From an uncultured Clostridia bacterium (GTDB taxonomy: Bacteria > Bacillota > Clostridia > Christensenellales > Borkfalkiaceae), in the NCBI GenBank assembly GCA_944363645.1, contig CALVUR010000003.1:1-64000 (forward strand): DNA of 64,000 nucleotides, written 5' to 3'. The notes beneath the pieces were generated by a model, which worked only from the letters and a program-made list of their open reading frames with translations, did no database searches and was not told where the DNA came from. Position 1 is the first letter of the stretch, and every line of letters starts with the position of its first letter. Below, in pieces: positions 7,146-15,076 of this stretch. The translations under genes and the position numbers were made by a program.

Positions 7146-8588
7146 CTATTTATTTGCGGAAGATCTTACCGCTTCAATCATGCTATCTTTCAAATTCCAC
7201 AAATTATCAGATAGATCAACCTTGTAAATATGTGGATAGTCAAGACGTTTATATTCGTCCCAGAAAGTTGCCTTTTCCTTTTCGCAATAAGCGCAAATTT
7301 TGTTAAGGGTGGGAAGTTCTACAATACGTTTACCGTTTTCCATAACCTTTACATTTAAGCGCCTTACAGAGTATTCACCGGGGTTAAAGGTGGTTTGTTT
7401 CCACCTATCAACGGGGTGCGTCAAAGTGATTGGCTTATTTGGGTCGATAACTTCGTCATGAAGGGCAATAAGGTCAGCAAAAGCCATGCCGTCATTTGTG
7501 TAAATGCGGTAAAGACTTTTAAAGCCCGGATTGGTAATTTTTGCCGTGTTGTTGGAAATTTTAATTTTGGGCGTATAGCCATCGCCTTCTTTTAAGGCAA
7601 CGAGTTTATACACGCCACCGAGTGCCGGCATATCAGCACTTGTAATAAGTTTAGTACCAACGCCCCACAAATCAATACATGCGCCCTGACTTTTAAGTGA
7701 TGAAATAAGCCTTTCATCCAAATCGCCCGAAGCGCAAATTTTGGTGTATTTATACCCTGCTTTATCGAGCATCTTGCGTGCTTGCTTTGTAAGATATGCC
7801 AGGTCGCCACTGTCAATACGGATACCGATAGGCTTATGACCTTTTGCAACGAGTTCGTCAAACACCTTAATGGCGTTAGGCACACCACTACCCAAAGTGT
7901 CGTAAGTGTCAACCAAAAACATTGCGCCGTCCGGGTAAACATCGGCGTAAGCCCTGAACGCATCAAGTTCGGTTGGGAAGTCCATTATCCAACTGTGCGC
8001 TTGCGTACCCGATACGGGAACATTAAAGTTTTTGCCAGCCAAAACGTTTGACGTTGAAGAGCAACCACCAATCATTGCAGCCCTTGCACCGTAAATGCCG
8101 GCATCTGGACCTTGCGCACGGCGAAGACCGAATTCCATAACCTTATCGCCCTTTGCGACATAGCAAACTTTTGCCGATTTTGAAGCGATTAAAGTTTGAT
8201 GGTTTATAATGTTTAAAATTGCGGCTTCGACAAGTTGTGCTTCTAAAATGTTGGCGTGGATGGTCAAAATTGGTTCGTTGGGGAAAACGAAAGTGCCTTC
8301 AGGAACGGAATAAACATCGCCGGTAAATTTAAAGTCTTCTAAAAACTTTAAAAATTTTGGCGAGAAAGTTTTTAAACTTTGTAAGTATTCGATATCTTCT
8401 TTTGTAAAGTGAAGATTTTCAAGATATTCAATAACCTGTTCAAGACCAGCGGCGATTGAATAGGTTATGAGTGAGTTTTGACGGAAAAATACATCGAAAA
8501 CGGCGACTTCGTCATTTTTACCTTTTTCAAAGTAACCGTTCATCATTGTTAGTTCGTAAAAGTCTGTAAGTAAAGTCAAATTTCTCAT
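7146..8588 (-). CDS. pncB: nicotinate phosphoribosyltransferase
   Basis: It converts nicotinate and PRPP to nicotinate mononucleotide in NAD salvage. The 480-residue protein starts MRNLTLLTDFYELTMMNGY, the conserved entry to the fold. It shows FDVFFRQNS, EFGLRRAQGPDAG (phosphate and substrate contact region), SGTQAHSWI and IRIDSGDLAYL, all typical of the longer Firmicutes form. It is a single gene between the lspA operon and a small membrane-protein gene. The 162 bases downstream to 6983 contain an imperfect inverted repeat (GCCA...AAGTAAA / TTTACTT...TGGC) without a T run and no gene. Confidence 0.94.
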   Translation of the reverse strand: MRNLTLLTDFYELTMMNGYFEKGKNDEVAVFDVFFRQNSLITYSIAAGLEQVIEYLENLHFTKEDIEYLQSLKTFSPKFLKFLEDFKFTGDVYSVPEGTFVFPNEPILTIHANILEAQLVEAAILNIINHQTLIASKSAKVCYVAKGDKVMEFGLRRAQGPDAGIYGARAAMIGGCSSTSNVLAGKNFNVPVSGTQAHSWIMDFPTELDAFRAYADVYPDGAMFLVDTYDTLGSGVPNAIKVFDELVAKGHKPIGIRIDSGDLAYLTKQARKMLDKAGYKYTKICASGDLDERLISSLKSQGACIDLWGVGTKLITSADMPALGGVYKLVALKEGDGYTPKIKISNNTAKITNPGFKSLYRIYTNDGMAFADLIALHDEVIDPNKPITLTHPVDRWKQTTFNPGEYSVRRLNVKVMENGKRIVELPTLNKICAYCEKEKATFWDEYKRLDYPHIYKVDLSDNLWNLKDSMIEAVRSSANK

Positions 8589-8622
8589 AATAATTTAAGC
8601 GTTTTTTGCTTGAAAAACGGCA

Positions 8623-8659
8623 AAAAAGTAGTGATAACGGGCTTATAGCCCCACTTTTA
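8623..8659 (-). repeat. R37 repeat copy 7
   Basis: Full copy with arm AAAAAGT, core TGATAACGGGCTTATA and GCCCCACTTTTA, in the gap between the small membrane-protein gene and pncB. Confidence 0.88.
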
Positions 8660-8720
8660 TATTTTTCAGTCTTTTTTTAGACCATAAAATGTGCGTTATA
8701 TTTTCGTCTAAAAATTTAAA

Positions 8721-9227
8721 TTAGTCCTTAAACGATTTGATTTCAGGAAGTTCTGGTTCTTCTTTTTCTTCGGCTTGTTTTTTGAGTTCTTCACGCCTTT
8801 CTTGATAGGTTTTTCTTTGAGAATCTTCTTGATTGTCAAATTCGGTGGTGATTTGAGTTGGTTTTAAGGATAAGAATACTGCAAGGCAAGCAATGATGAT
8901 TAAAACCAAACCGATAACGATCCAAATGTACCAATATCTAATGTCAGCAGCGGCAAAGAAAACGATTTCTAAACCGACAACAAGTGATACACCGCCAAAG
9001 ATGATGCTAAGCGGTCTTTTTTGCATAATGCCAGCAGTTAAATAAAACAAACCAGCGCCAGCAAAATAAATGATAAATAACATTAAAATGGGTACAAAAC
9101 CTAACTTTTCTTTGGTAACTGCGAATTGACAAATTAAAAAGCCAATAAGCGCAAGTGCCATAATTACAATTTGTGCAAGTATGTAAATCTTTACGTTTTT
9201 AGCATTTTTTTGCGTACTTTTTAACAT
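8721..9227 (-). CDS. small membrane protein with charged tail, unknown
   Basis: Four predicted helices (about residues 15-35, 45-65, 72-92, 102-122 from the chosen start) are followed by a Glu/Lys-rich cytoplasmic tail of about 45 residues. No family was recognised. The frame extends seven codons further upstream, but AAGGAG at 9238-9233 lies six bases before the ATG at 9227. That ATG, giving MLKSTQKNAK, is therefore the likely start (168 residues). The gene is monocistronic. Confidence 0.7.
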   Translation of the reverse strand: MLKSTQKNAKNVKIYILAQIVIMALALIGFLICQFAVTKEKLGFVPILMLFIIYFAGAGLFYLTAGIMQKRPLSIIFGGVSLVVGLEIVFFAAADIRYWYIWIVIGLVLIIIACLAVFLSLKPTQITTEFDNQEDSQRKTYQERREELKKQAEEKEEPELPEIKSFKD

Positions 9228-9386
9228 AATCACTCCTTCAAAGCCCAAATGGACTTTAAGTAATTTAAATTATTTATTAAATTATACCATATTATATTTT
9301 AAAAATAAAGAGTTTTTACTCTTTTTTTTATTTTTGGGCATTTTCTATCCTTTAAATTTTAGTTAAAAAGCCATTAAATTTTGATA

Positions 9387-9423
9387 AAAAAGTGGCGATA
9401 ACGGGCTTATGGGCGGACTTTTT
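9387..9423 (-). repeat. R37 repeat copy 8
   Basis: Full copy with one core change (CTTATGGG for CTTATAGG), lying just beyond the terminator of mazF. Confidence 0.88.
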
Positions 9424-9433
9424 ATAAATTTTA

Positions 9434-9468
9434 CAAAAAAAATGCCGACTAAAAATAATAGTCGGCAA
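9434..9468 (-). terminator. mazF terminator
   Basis: On the minus strand TGCCGACT / AGTCGGCA with an AT-rich loop is followed by TTTTTTTT, ten bases after the mazF stop. Confidence 0.85.
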
Positions 9469-9477
9469 AAGTTTAAA

Positions 9478-9837
9478 TTAAACCTTATCATTAACGCCAG
9501 AAACGCCCAAACTTATTTTAAGCCCATCGTTTACACGGCGCATAATGGATAAAGGAAGTTCGCCAATGCGTTCTTTTAATCGGCGTTTATCGATAGTGCG
9601 GATTTGTTCAAGTAAAATAACCGAATCTTTTGTAAGACCGTAGTCAGTAGCGGAAAGTTCGATGTGAGTGGGAAGCCTTGCTTTATCAAGTTTACTTGTA
9701 ATTGCCGCCGCAATGATTGTGGGGCTATACTTATTGCCGATATCGTTTTGAACGACCAAAACAGGCCTTACACCACCTTGCTCGCTACCGTAATTTGGAC
9801 TTAAATCCGCATAATAAAGTTCGCCACGTTTAATCAT
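9478..9837 (-). CDS. mazF: MazF/PemK-type mRNA interferase, no antitoxin beside it
   Basis: The 119-residue ribosome-independent endoribonuclease of the MazF/NdoA family has [27 protein letters not shown], a TSK(L) loop and IRTIDKRRL. The basic and Thr/Ser residues used for RNA cleavage are in their usual places. The upstream GTG is part of the ribosome binding site AGAGGTGATT, so ATG at 9837 is the start. A mazE/ndoAI-type antitoxin normally precedes it. Here the 194 bases upstream hold only a terminator and no small reading frame that I can support. It is either an orphan or paired with a distant antitoxin. Confidence 0.9.
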   Translation of the reverse strand: MIKRGELYYADLSPNYGSEQGGVRPVLVVQNDIGNKYSPTIIAAAITSKLDKARLPTHIELSATDYGLTKDSVILLEQIRTIDKRRLKERIGELPLSIMRRVNDGLKISLGVSGVNDKV

Positions 9838-9973
9838 AATCACCTCTTATAAGCGTTAAATCTAAAGCGGATAGTCCCTTATATTTTATGTAAAAAGGAC
9901 TTTTTTACGCCCATATTTAGTGTGATTATTACCAAATTTTCACCCTTTTATACCCTGCCTAAAAATTTTGCAA

Positions 9974-9997
9974 CAAAAAAAGGGGTGCCCCCCCTTT
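9974..9997 (-). terminator. terminator of the ABC importer operon
   Basis: On the minus strand a G-rich/C-rich stem (GGGG...CCCC) is followed by TTTTTTT, about 40 bases after the ATPase gene stop. Confidence 0.75.
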
Positions 9998-10031
9998 AAT
10001 TTTCGACTTACCTAATCATTTAGTAAGCCTT

Positions 10032-10730
10032 TTATTTTTGATTGTCAGCGGAAAAAAGATTGTAAAGTTCTATTCTTAAACTGCTATCATCTTCGTAACC
10101 GAATTTGCGCTCGTGTTTTAAGGTGTCGACATAAAAGCGTTTATATGAATTGTCTTCTAAAAACACGATTTCGTCCGCCAAATAAATTGCCTCGTCAATG
10201 TTGTGTGTAACAAGCACTGCAGTTTTTGTCGATAAACCCAATAAGTCGTTGTATAGGTCGATTATCTTGAGTTTTATGCCGAGATCGAGCGAAGAAAAAG
10301 GCTCGTCTAAAAGTATGGTTTTTGATGGATAAGCAAACGCCCTTATTAAACTTACACGTTGCTTTTCACCGCCCGACAAAGTGTCGGCAAGTTTATTTTT
10401 CATATCAAAAAGCCCGGTAATTTGTAGATACTTATCAATTTGAGCATCAAAATTTTCGCCAAGCGCATCGTAAAGGGCGTAACTTAAATTTTCTTTAACC
10501 GTTAAAAATGGAATAAGGCGTGGTTCTTGAAAGACAAAAGAGATTTTTTCAAAATCGCTAACTGCGCCAGAAAAGTCGGTTAAGTTTGCAATGATTGATA
10601 AAAGTGTTGACTTCCCTACCCCGGATTTACCTAAAATAACGGTGGTTTTGTTGGGGGTGATATCGAGTGAAAACTGGTCGAAAATCGACTTATTGCCCCA
10701 CTTTTTGCAAATATTACTTAATTTTGGCAT
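10032..10730 (-). CDS. NitT/TauT-type ABC importer, ATPase
   Basis: This is the ATP-hydrolysing subunit of a small-molecule importer with the permease and binding protein upstream. It has Walker A GKSGVGKST (near residue 34), Q-loop FVFQEPRL, signature LSGGEKQRVSL, Walker B ILLDEPFSSLD and the H-loop VTHNIDEA, all intact. At 232 residues it is slightly short, as in SsuB/TauB. The start overlaps the permease stop by 17 bases. The helix KIIDLYNDLL just after the D-loop matches a full-length R37 copy (10240-10276). The substrate cannot be read from the sequence. Confidence 0.92.
   Translation of the reverse strand: MPKLSNICKKWGNKSIFDQFSLDITPNKTTVILGKSGVGKSTLLSIIANLTDFSGAVSDFEKISFVFQEPRLIPFLTVKENLSYALYDALGENFDAQIDKYLQITGLFDMKNKLADTLSGGEKQRVSLIRAFAYPSKTILLDEPFSSLDLGIKLKIIDLYNDLLGLSTKTAVLVTHNIDEAIYLADEIVFLEDNSYKRFYVDTLKHERKFGYEDDSSLRIELYNLFSADNQK
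10240..10276 (+). repeat. R37-like copy 9, inside the ABC ATPase
   Basis: AATAAGT, pentamer CGTTG, then TATAGGTCGATTATC (15 bases identical to the core of copy 2) and a degenerate right arm. In the host frame GAC-CTA-TAC replaces the consensus CTA-TAG stop. The encoded helix aligns with normal SsuB helices without an obvious insertion, so the origin from R37 is less certain than for other copies. Confidence 0.5.
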
Positions 10731-11472
10731 TGCGCACCCCCTTGAAAATTTTTCTTATCAATTTTAAAGCACATTCAAGCAAGAAACTCATGATAAGTGC
10801 GGAAACCGTGTAGGCAAAAAGTGTTGCTGTTTCTAAATTCAGTTTGGAAATTTGCATAAGCACACCCAAACTTTTTGATGTTTGCGCTAACGCTTCGGCG
10901 GCGATAATAAGTTTTACATTTAATGAGATTGCCGAGATTGCGTCAGAGTAAACTTTGTCGGCAACAAATGGTAGATAAAGTTTAGTAATAACTTTATGGG
11001 ATGGGACTTTGTAAACCTTACTCATTTCCAAAAGTTTATTATCGCACGATTTGATTGCGGTCAAAATTGAACTGTACATAACGGGGAAAATAACCGCAAC
11101 GGCAACAATCATGGGGCTAATTTTGGAACTAAACCAAATAAGGCATAGGAAAATAACGCTCATTGTGGGTGTCGCACGAACGATTAAAATAATTGGATAC
11201 ATAAGCCTTTCAACAATGTAAAATGCATTGCTTAAAAGTGCGAGCAAAATAGCGCACACAAAGGCTATGGAAAAACTTAAAACCGTCCTTACGAAACTGC
11301 CTAAAAGCGAGCGGTAAAACGCCCCCGTTTTAAATACGTCGATAAGCGCAAAAAAGGTATCGACGGGCGTTGGAAATATTAGTCTGCTGTTTACAAAAAC
11401 CGCAGCAATGTACCAAACTATTACCAAAATTGCCAAGGTAATTAGCGGGCTGTATTTTTGAAAGGCTTTCAT
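10714..11472 (-). CDS. NitT/TauT-type ABC importer, permease
   Basis: The 252-residue inner-membrane protein has about six helices and the BPD-transp_1 EAA-like loop (residues of about 160-190, KVITKLYLPFVADKVYSDAISAI). It opens with KAFQKYSPLITLAILVIVWYIAAVFV as in SsuC/TauC proteins. It is translationally coupled to the ATPase. A gap of 345 bases separates it from the binding-protein gene, so the three are likely one operon with differential expression. Confidence 0.9.
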   Translation of the reverse strand: MKAFQKYSPLITLAILVIVWYIAAVFVNSRLIFPTPVDTFFALIDVFKTGAFYRSLLGSFVRTVLSFSIAFVCAILLALLSNAFYIVERLMYPIILIVRATPTMSVIFLCLIWFSSKISPMIVAVAVIFPVMYSSILTAIKSCDNKLLEMSKVYKVPSHKVITKLYLPFVADKVYSDAISAISLNVKLIIAAEALAQTSKSLGVLMQISKLNLETATLFAYTVSALIMSFLLECALKLIRKIFKGVRNAKIK

Positions 11473-11675
11473 AACATTGCCCCTTTTTAGTTATCTAAAT
11501 AAACTTTTTATCTTTAAATAAAACTGCCAAACGATAAAACTATTTAAACGCATCTTGCCCTATCTTTTTAAGTTTAACAAATATTGGCAATTTTAAGTGT
11601 TTTCAAATTTAAGTAATTACAAAATTAATTTTTTTACTTGACTTTTTTGAAGAAAAAAAGCGAAAAACACAAATT

Positions 11676-11703
11676 TACCCCACATACGTGGTGAGTTTTA
11701 GCG
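11676..11703 (+). repeat. R2 repeat copy b
   Basis: TACCCCACATACGTGG then TGAGTTTTAGCG, inside the long gap between the permease and binding-protein genes. It is closest to the copy at 13616. Confidence 0.55.
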
Positions 11704-11757
11704 ATTTTCACCTTTAAAACCGCCCATCAAAAAAAACTATAAAAAACCCCAATAGTT

Positions 11758-11793
11758 GTTACAAGCGTATGCAAAAACGCATACGCCGGTAAC
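11758..11793 (-). promoter_or_regulatory. strong hairpin between binding-protein and permease genes
   Basis: GTTAC, a two-base bulge, GCGTATGC, loop, GCATACGC, a bulge and GTAAC form a long stem about 25 bases after the binding-protein stop. The T tract on the minus strand starts only some ten bases later. A partial terminator or a 3' mRNA-stabilising hairpin would lower permease relative to binding-protein expression, as is common in such operons. The rest of 11473-11757 holds the R2 copy and no gene. Confidence 0.55.
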
Positions 11794-11817
11794 AGATTAT
11801 TGATGTTAAACTAATGA

Positions 11818-12813
11818 TTAGCCAACGTAATAGAAGCCTTCGTCAGGAAGTTTGCCACCGATAAAGGTTGCATCGTATTCTTTAACAGCGTTAAAGTAAG
11901 TTTCGATTTTAGCCTTGATTTCGCTTGCCTTTTGGTTGCCCAAGTTGCATCTATCTAAAATGCCACTGTTAAAGTCTACTTTTAAGTTACTGCCGTTGTC
12001 GATAAGTGTTTGTTTTACATTTGCAACGTCGTCATAGATAAAACTTAAGTTGCTTTCAAGTTTAGCATAAAGTGCATCAACAAAGCCCTTGTCGTTATAA
12101 ACCTTTGAAGATAAAACTACGCCTGCTTGTGTGTAAGAACCTTCTTCAATAACGCCAGCCCATGCTTGTTGTAAGTCCAAAACGTTTACTGCTGGGATAG
12201 CCTTAACTGCGTTTGAAACAGCAGGTTCACCCATTACGCCGTAGTCTGCTTTGTCAGTTTTTAATAAAGCGATAACTTCGGAAGCGTCGGTAACATATCT
12301 TAAAGCAACCTTGCCTTCGATAGCCGTTTCAGATTCTTCATAAGGGATTTTGTTTTTATCAAGGATAAGTTTTAAAGTGATGTCGGGTGAACCGCCACGA
12401 CCGATGTTTAAAACAACCTTGCCAAGTAAATCGTTTACGCCGTTTGTAAGTTTGGTTTTACCAACCATATATAAAACGCCGAAAATGTTTAATGATAAAA
12501 GTTTGACGTCGGTGTTGTTGTTGTAAAGTTTAGCGGCAACGTTTGTTGGCATAACTGCAACGTCTGCTTCGCCGGAAACGATTGATGTACCGATGTTTGC
12601 TGCGCCTGCCAAAATTTTGTATTCAACAGGATGACCATCAAGTTCGGTAACTTCTTTCATGAGTTGGTAAATTGCAAGTGCTGGTGCGCCGTCTGGTACA
12701 GCAATTACAACTTTTTGCTTTTTTTCTTCTGGTTGTTGATTGTCGCAAGCAACCATCATAAGTGCAGAACACGCAAGTGTTAAGCAAAGTAAAAATGCAA
12801 ATAATTTTTTCAT
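11818..12813 (-). CDS. substrate-binding lipoprotein of the NitT/TauT-type importer
   Basis: The 331-residue protein has a lipoprotein signal peptide (MKKLFAFLLCLTLACSALMMVAC, Cys at residue 23) followed by a type 2 periplasmic-binding fold. It begins VVIAVPDGAPALAIYQLMKE and continues with GAANIGTSIVSGEADVAVMPTNVA, the typical NMT1/SsuA-like layout. It captures the solute outside the cell for the permease and ATPase downstream. No residue pattern identifies the ligand: sulfonate, nitrate, thiamine precursors and others share this fold. No TPP-type leader is visible upstream. Confidence 0.9.
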   Translation of the reverse strand: MKKLFAFLLCLTLACSALMMVACDNQQPEEKKQKVVIAVPDGAPALAIYQLMKEVTELDGHPVEYKILAGAANIGTSIVSGEADVAVMPTNVAAKLYNNNTDVKLLSLNIFGVLYMVGKTKLTNGVNDLLGKVVLNIGRGGSPDITLKLILDKNKIPYEESETAIEGKVALRYVTDASEVIALLKTDKADYGVMGEPAVSNAVKAIPAVNVLDLQQAWAGVIEEGSYTQAGVVLSSKVYNDKGFVDALYAKLESNLSFIYDDVANVKQTLIDNGSNLKVDFNSGILDRCNLGNQKASEIKAKIETYFNAVKEYDATFIGGKLPDEGFYYVG

Positions 12814-12881
12814 AATAAAACCTCTTTTTTTGCTGATGATGATTTTTCTTTGATAACGTATTTTGGTCCTTCTTAAAATAT

Positions 12882-12926
12882 CTTGAAACCTAACCCCGTT
12901 TAAACTTGAACATATCCCCGTTTAAA
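12882..12926 (-). repeat. tandem 22/23-bp direct repeat in the importer leader
   Basis: On the plus strand CTTGAAACCTAACCCCG-TTTAAA (12882-12904) is followed directly by CTTGAACATATCCCCG-TTTAAA (12905-12926). The repeat lies between a likely -10 (TATAAT on the minus strand near 12944) and the binding-protein gene. Two abutting, similar units of about two helical turns suggest a repressor or activator binding site; the regulator is unknown. Confidence 0.5.
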
Positions 12927-13027
12927 AAGGTTTAGGTCGCAATTATATAATAAGGTTTAGTACTAATTAAACTATTACTAATTTGAGTAATTTTAAAGTA
13001 AAATTGCAACAATTAAAACTTTTAAAA

Positions 13028-13273
13028 TTATTCTAAAGAAGTAACTGCCGATTTAACTTTTACGTTTTCAAGCCTGCCAAGTTTGCCGGTGAGTGCAGAG
13101 ATTTCTTCAGTAGTGCCTTTTACGATAACGGAAATAACATTTATACCGCTTTCGTGATTAGGCACGCCCATCCTACCCAAGATAAGATGAGAGTAAAACG
13201 AAAGAAGTTCTTGCACCTTGCTTGCTATGGCTTTGTCCCTTTCAATTATGATACCAATTACACCAATTTTCAT
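13028..13273 (-). CDS. TM1266-type iron-only hydrogenase system regulator (ACT-like domain)
   Basis: The 81-residue protein MKIGVIGIIIERDKAIASKVQEL... with YSHLILGRMGVPNHESGINVISVIVKGTTEEI matches the small ACT/CopG-like family found beside HydE/F/G and FeFe hydrogenases (TM1266). That family is proposed, not proven, to regulate them. GAGGCGACTT precedes ATG 13273. A longer frame to 13384 simply reads through the leader and terminator, so it is discarded. No hydrogenase gene lies in this window. Confidence 0.85.
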   Translation of the reverse strand: MKIGVIGIIIERDKAIASKVQELLSFYSHLILGRMGVPNHESGINVISVIVKGTTEEISALTGKLGRLENVKVKSAVTSLE

Positions 13274-13455
13274 AAGTCGCCTCAAAAAAAATAACCGCCC
13301 AAAGAGCGGTTTAAAAGGTCTTAAAAAATATTTGCCACATTGTGTAAAATGGCGATTGGCTTTATAAATAAAACCGTTCGGCATAATTACAAATAATGGC
13401 TGAGCCTATAAACTTACTCTCCGAATAAAATCATCAATTCAGTTTTTTATTTGTA
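13274..13455 (-). promoter_or_regulatory. structured 5' leader, candidate riboswitch or attenuator
   Basis: The leader of about 180 bases runs from the promoter at 13461-13489 to the hydrogenase-regulator gene. It contains a closing stem TTCGG / CCGAA around AGAGTAAGTTTATAGG, then CGGTTTTA. It ends in an intrinsic terminator (AACCGC / GCGGTT plus eight T) only a few bases before the Shine-Dalgarno. CGGTTTTA (just after the closing stem) can pair with TAAACCG of the terminator's 5' strand, giving a mutually exclusive antiterminator. I cannot match it to a known riboswitch class. Confidence 0.6.
13285..13313 (-). terminator. leader terminator ahead of the TM1266-type gene
   Basis: Minus strand AACCGCTCTTTGGGCGGTTA then TTTTTTTT, ending just upstream of GAGGCG. 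Its placement before the start codon marks it as an attenuator rather than an end-of-gene signal. Confidence 0.75.
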
Positions 13456-13460
13456 ATATC

Positions 13461-13489
13461 ATTATACTATAACTTTTAGCCTTTGGCAA
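13461..13489 (-). promoter_or_regulatory. sigma-A promoter of the TM1266-type gene
   Basis: Minus strand TTGCCA, 17-base spacer, TATAAT. The predicted transcript starts near 13454 and has a leader of about 180 bases. Confidence 0.8.
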
Positions 13490-13615
13490 CTAATTTATCG
13501 TTCTTTTTTTTGAGTGGTAAAAGTGCGAAAAGCAAAAAAACTTAAAATAATTTTTTTAAAATTAAAAAGGATAAATGTTGACATTTTTTCTCTGTTTTTA
13601 ACTGCAATTTGCCCT

Positions 13616-13640
13616 AAAACTCACTACGTATGGGGGTATA
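13616..13640 (-). repeat. R2 repeat copy c
   Basis: Plus strand AAAACTCACTACGTATGGGG then GTATA, the reverse orientation of the family, upstream of the fba promoter. Confidence 0.5.
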
Positions 13641-13718
13641 ATTTAAATTTAGGAAAATTTACAATTTAAAAAAATCAAAAAGAAGTTTTACACAAAACCA
13701 AAAATTTACAAAAAAAAT

Positions 13719-13747
13719 TTGCAAAGTTTGTTTAATTGGTGTATAAT
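13719..13747 (+). promoter_or_regulatory. fba promoter
   Basis: TTGCAA, 17-base spacer, TATAAT, 34 bases before the fba start. The near-consensus form suits a highly expressed glycolytic gene. Confidence 0.85.
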
Positions 13748-13780
13748 AAGAAAAAATAAATAGTAACGGAGGGCAAAATT

Positions 13781-14761
13781 ATGCCATTAGTTAACTCAAA
13801 AAAGATGTTTGAAGCGGCTTATAAGGGCGGATTTGCAGTTGGTGCTTTTAACGTAAACAACATGGAAATTGTACAAGCAATTACCGAAGCATGCAAGGAA
13901 GAAAACGCACCTGTTATTTTACAAGTATCAAAGGGCGCAAGGGCTTACGCTAACCACACTTATTTGGTAAAACTTGTTGAAGCCGCTGTTATTGAATGTC
14001 CAAATATTCCTATCGTATTACACCTTGACCACGGTCCTGACTTTGAAACATGTAAGGCTTGTATCGATGGCGGTTTTACATCAGTTATGATTGACGGTTC
14101 TTCACTTTCCTTTGAAGAAAACGTTGCATTGACAAAGAAAGTTTGCGACTATGCACACGCACACAATCCTTATGTAACAGTTGAAGGCGAATTGGGTACA
14201 TTATCTGGTATCGAAGACGAAGTAAGCCACGAAGTTGGTTCTTACACACGCCCAGAAGAAGTTATCGAATTTGTTGAAAGAACGGGTGTTGACTCTTTAG
14301 CGATTGCTATTGGTACATCACACGGCGCATATAAGTTTACACCAGAACAATGCACTGTAAACGAACAAGGTATTTTGGTACCACCTGCTTTAAGATTTGA
14401 CATTTTAGAAGAAGTTTCTAAAAAACTTCCTAACTTCCCAATCGTATTACACGGCTCATCTTCAGTTCCACAAGAATATGTAAAGATGATAAACGAAAAC
14501 GGTGGTAAGATGCCAAACGCTATCGGCGTACCAGAAGAACAATTACGTCAAGCAGCAAAACTTTCAGTTTGCAAGATCAATATCGACTCTGACTTACGTC
14601 TTGCAATGACAGGTACAATTAGAAAATTCTTTAACGACCAACCATCTAAGTTTGACCCAAGAGAATATTTAAAACCTGCACGTGCAAACATTAAAGAAGT
14701 TGTTCGCCACAAACTTGTAAACGTTTTAGGTTGCGCTGGCAAGGCTGATTTATGCAAATAA
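13781..14761 (+). CDS. fba: class II fructose-bisphosphate aldolase
   Basis: Zinc-dependent cleavage of fructose 1,6-bisphosphate to the two triose phosphates. The 326-residue protein has GAFNVNNMEIVQAI at the N terminus, VLHLDHGPDFETCKACIDGGFTSVMIDGS (metal His and active-site region), VEGELGTLSG, AIAIGTSHGAYKF and VLHGSSSVP (metal and phosphate binding), then KINIDSDLRLA. The ribosome binding site is GGAGGGC. It has its own promoter and terminator. It is the step after the phosphofructokinases encoded at 54394-56791. Confidence 0.96.
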   Translation: MPLVNSKKMFEAAYKGGFAVGAFNVNNMEIVQAITEACKEENAPVILQVSKGARAYANHTYLVKLVEAAVIECPNIPIVLHLDHGPDFETCKACIDGGFTSVMIDGSSLSFEENVALTKKVCDYAHAHNPYVTVEGELGTLSGIEDEVSHEVGSYTRPEEVIEFVERTGVDSLAIAIGTSHGAYKFTPEQCTVNEQGILVPPALRFDILEEVSKKLPNFPIVLHGSSSVPQEYVKMINENGGKMPNAIGVPEEQLRQAAKLSVCKINIDSDLRLAMTGTIRKFFNDQPSKFDPREYLKPARANIKEVVRHKLVNVLGCAGKADLCK

Positions 14762-14780
14762 TTTAACTTAAAAATAACTT

Positions 14781-14813
14781 AAAACTTGCAAGAATTTCTT
14801 GCAAGTTTTTTTA
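14781..14813 (+). terminator. fba terminator
   Basis: AACTTGCAAGAA / TTCTTGCAAGTT followed by a T run, 20 bases after the stop. Confidence 0.92.
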
Positions 14814-14843
14814 TTTTTCTTAATTTTCCCCTTTTTATTTATC

Positions 14844-14880
14844 AAAAACCGCCGATAACGGGCTTATAGGCGGACTTTTT
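14844..14880 (-). repeat. R37 repeat copy 10
   Basis: Full copy (AAAAACCGCCGATAACGGGC then TTATAGGCGGACTTTTT) directly beyond the fba terminator. Here the arms become CCGCC / GGCGG, making a perfect outer stem. Confidence 0.9.
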
Positions 14881-14891
14881 TATTTTTTTGT

Positions 14892-14932
14892 AACAAAAAA
14901 GCGCAGTAAAAAATACTACGCTTTAAAAGTTT
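14892..14932 (-). terminator. terminator of the acetyltransferase gene
   Basis: On the minus strand AAAGCGTAGTA / TACTGCGCTTT with an A/T loop is followed by TTTTG and further T. It lies 145 bases past the acetyltransferase stop. Confidence 0.6.
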
Positions 14933-15032
14933 AGTTTATCATTGGATAAGTTTAAATAACAATGACAAATTTTTGTGAAAATAGTTTAATTTTTGTTGGG
15001 GAAATATGATAAACTAAATATTTTTTACTTTT

Positions 15033-15069
15033 AAAAAGCCTTGATAACAGGCTTATAGGCGGACTTTTA
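15033..15069 (-). repeat. R37 repeat copy 11
   Basis: Full copy with two core changes (TTGATAACAGGCTTATAGGC), eight bases after the acetyltransferase stop. Confidence 0.88.
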
Positions 15070-15076
15070 TAAAAAT

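Noticed and set aside
12814..12960. TPP or other known riboswitch before the importer
   Set aside because: None of the conserved TPP loops is present; only a tandem repeat is seen.
13274..13384. N-terminal extension of the TM1266-type protein
   Set aside because: The frame simply reads through the leader and its terminator; a good ribosome binding site precedes the ATG at 13273.
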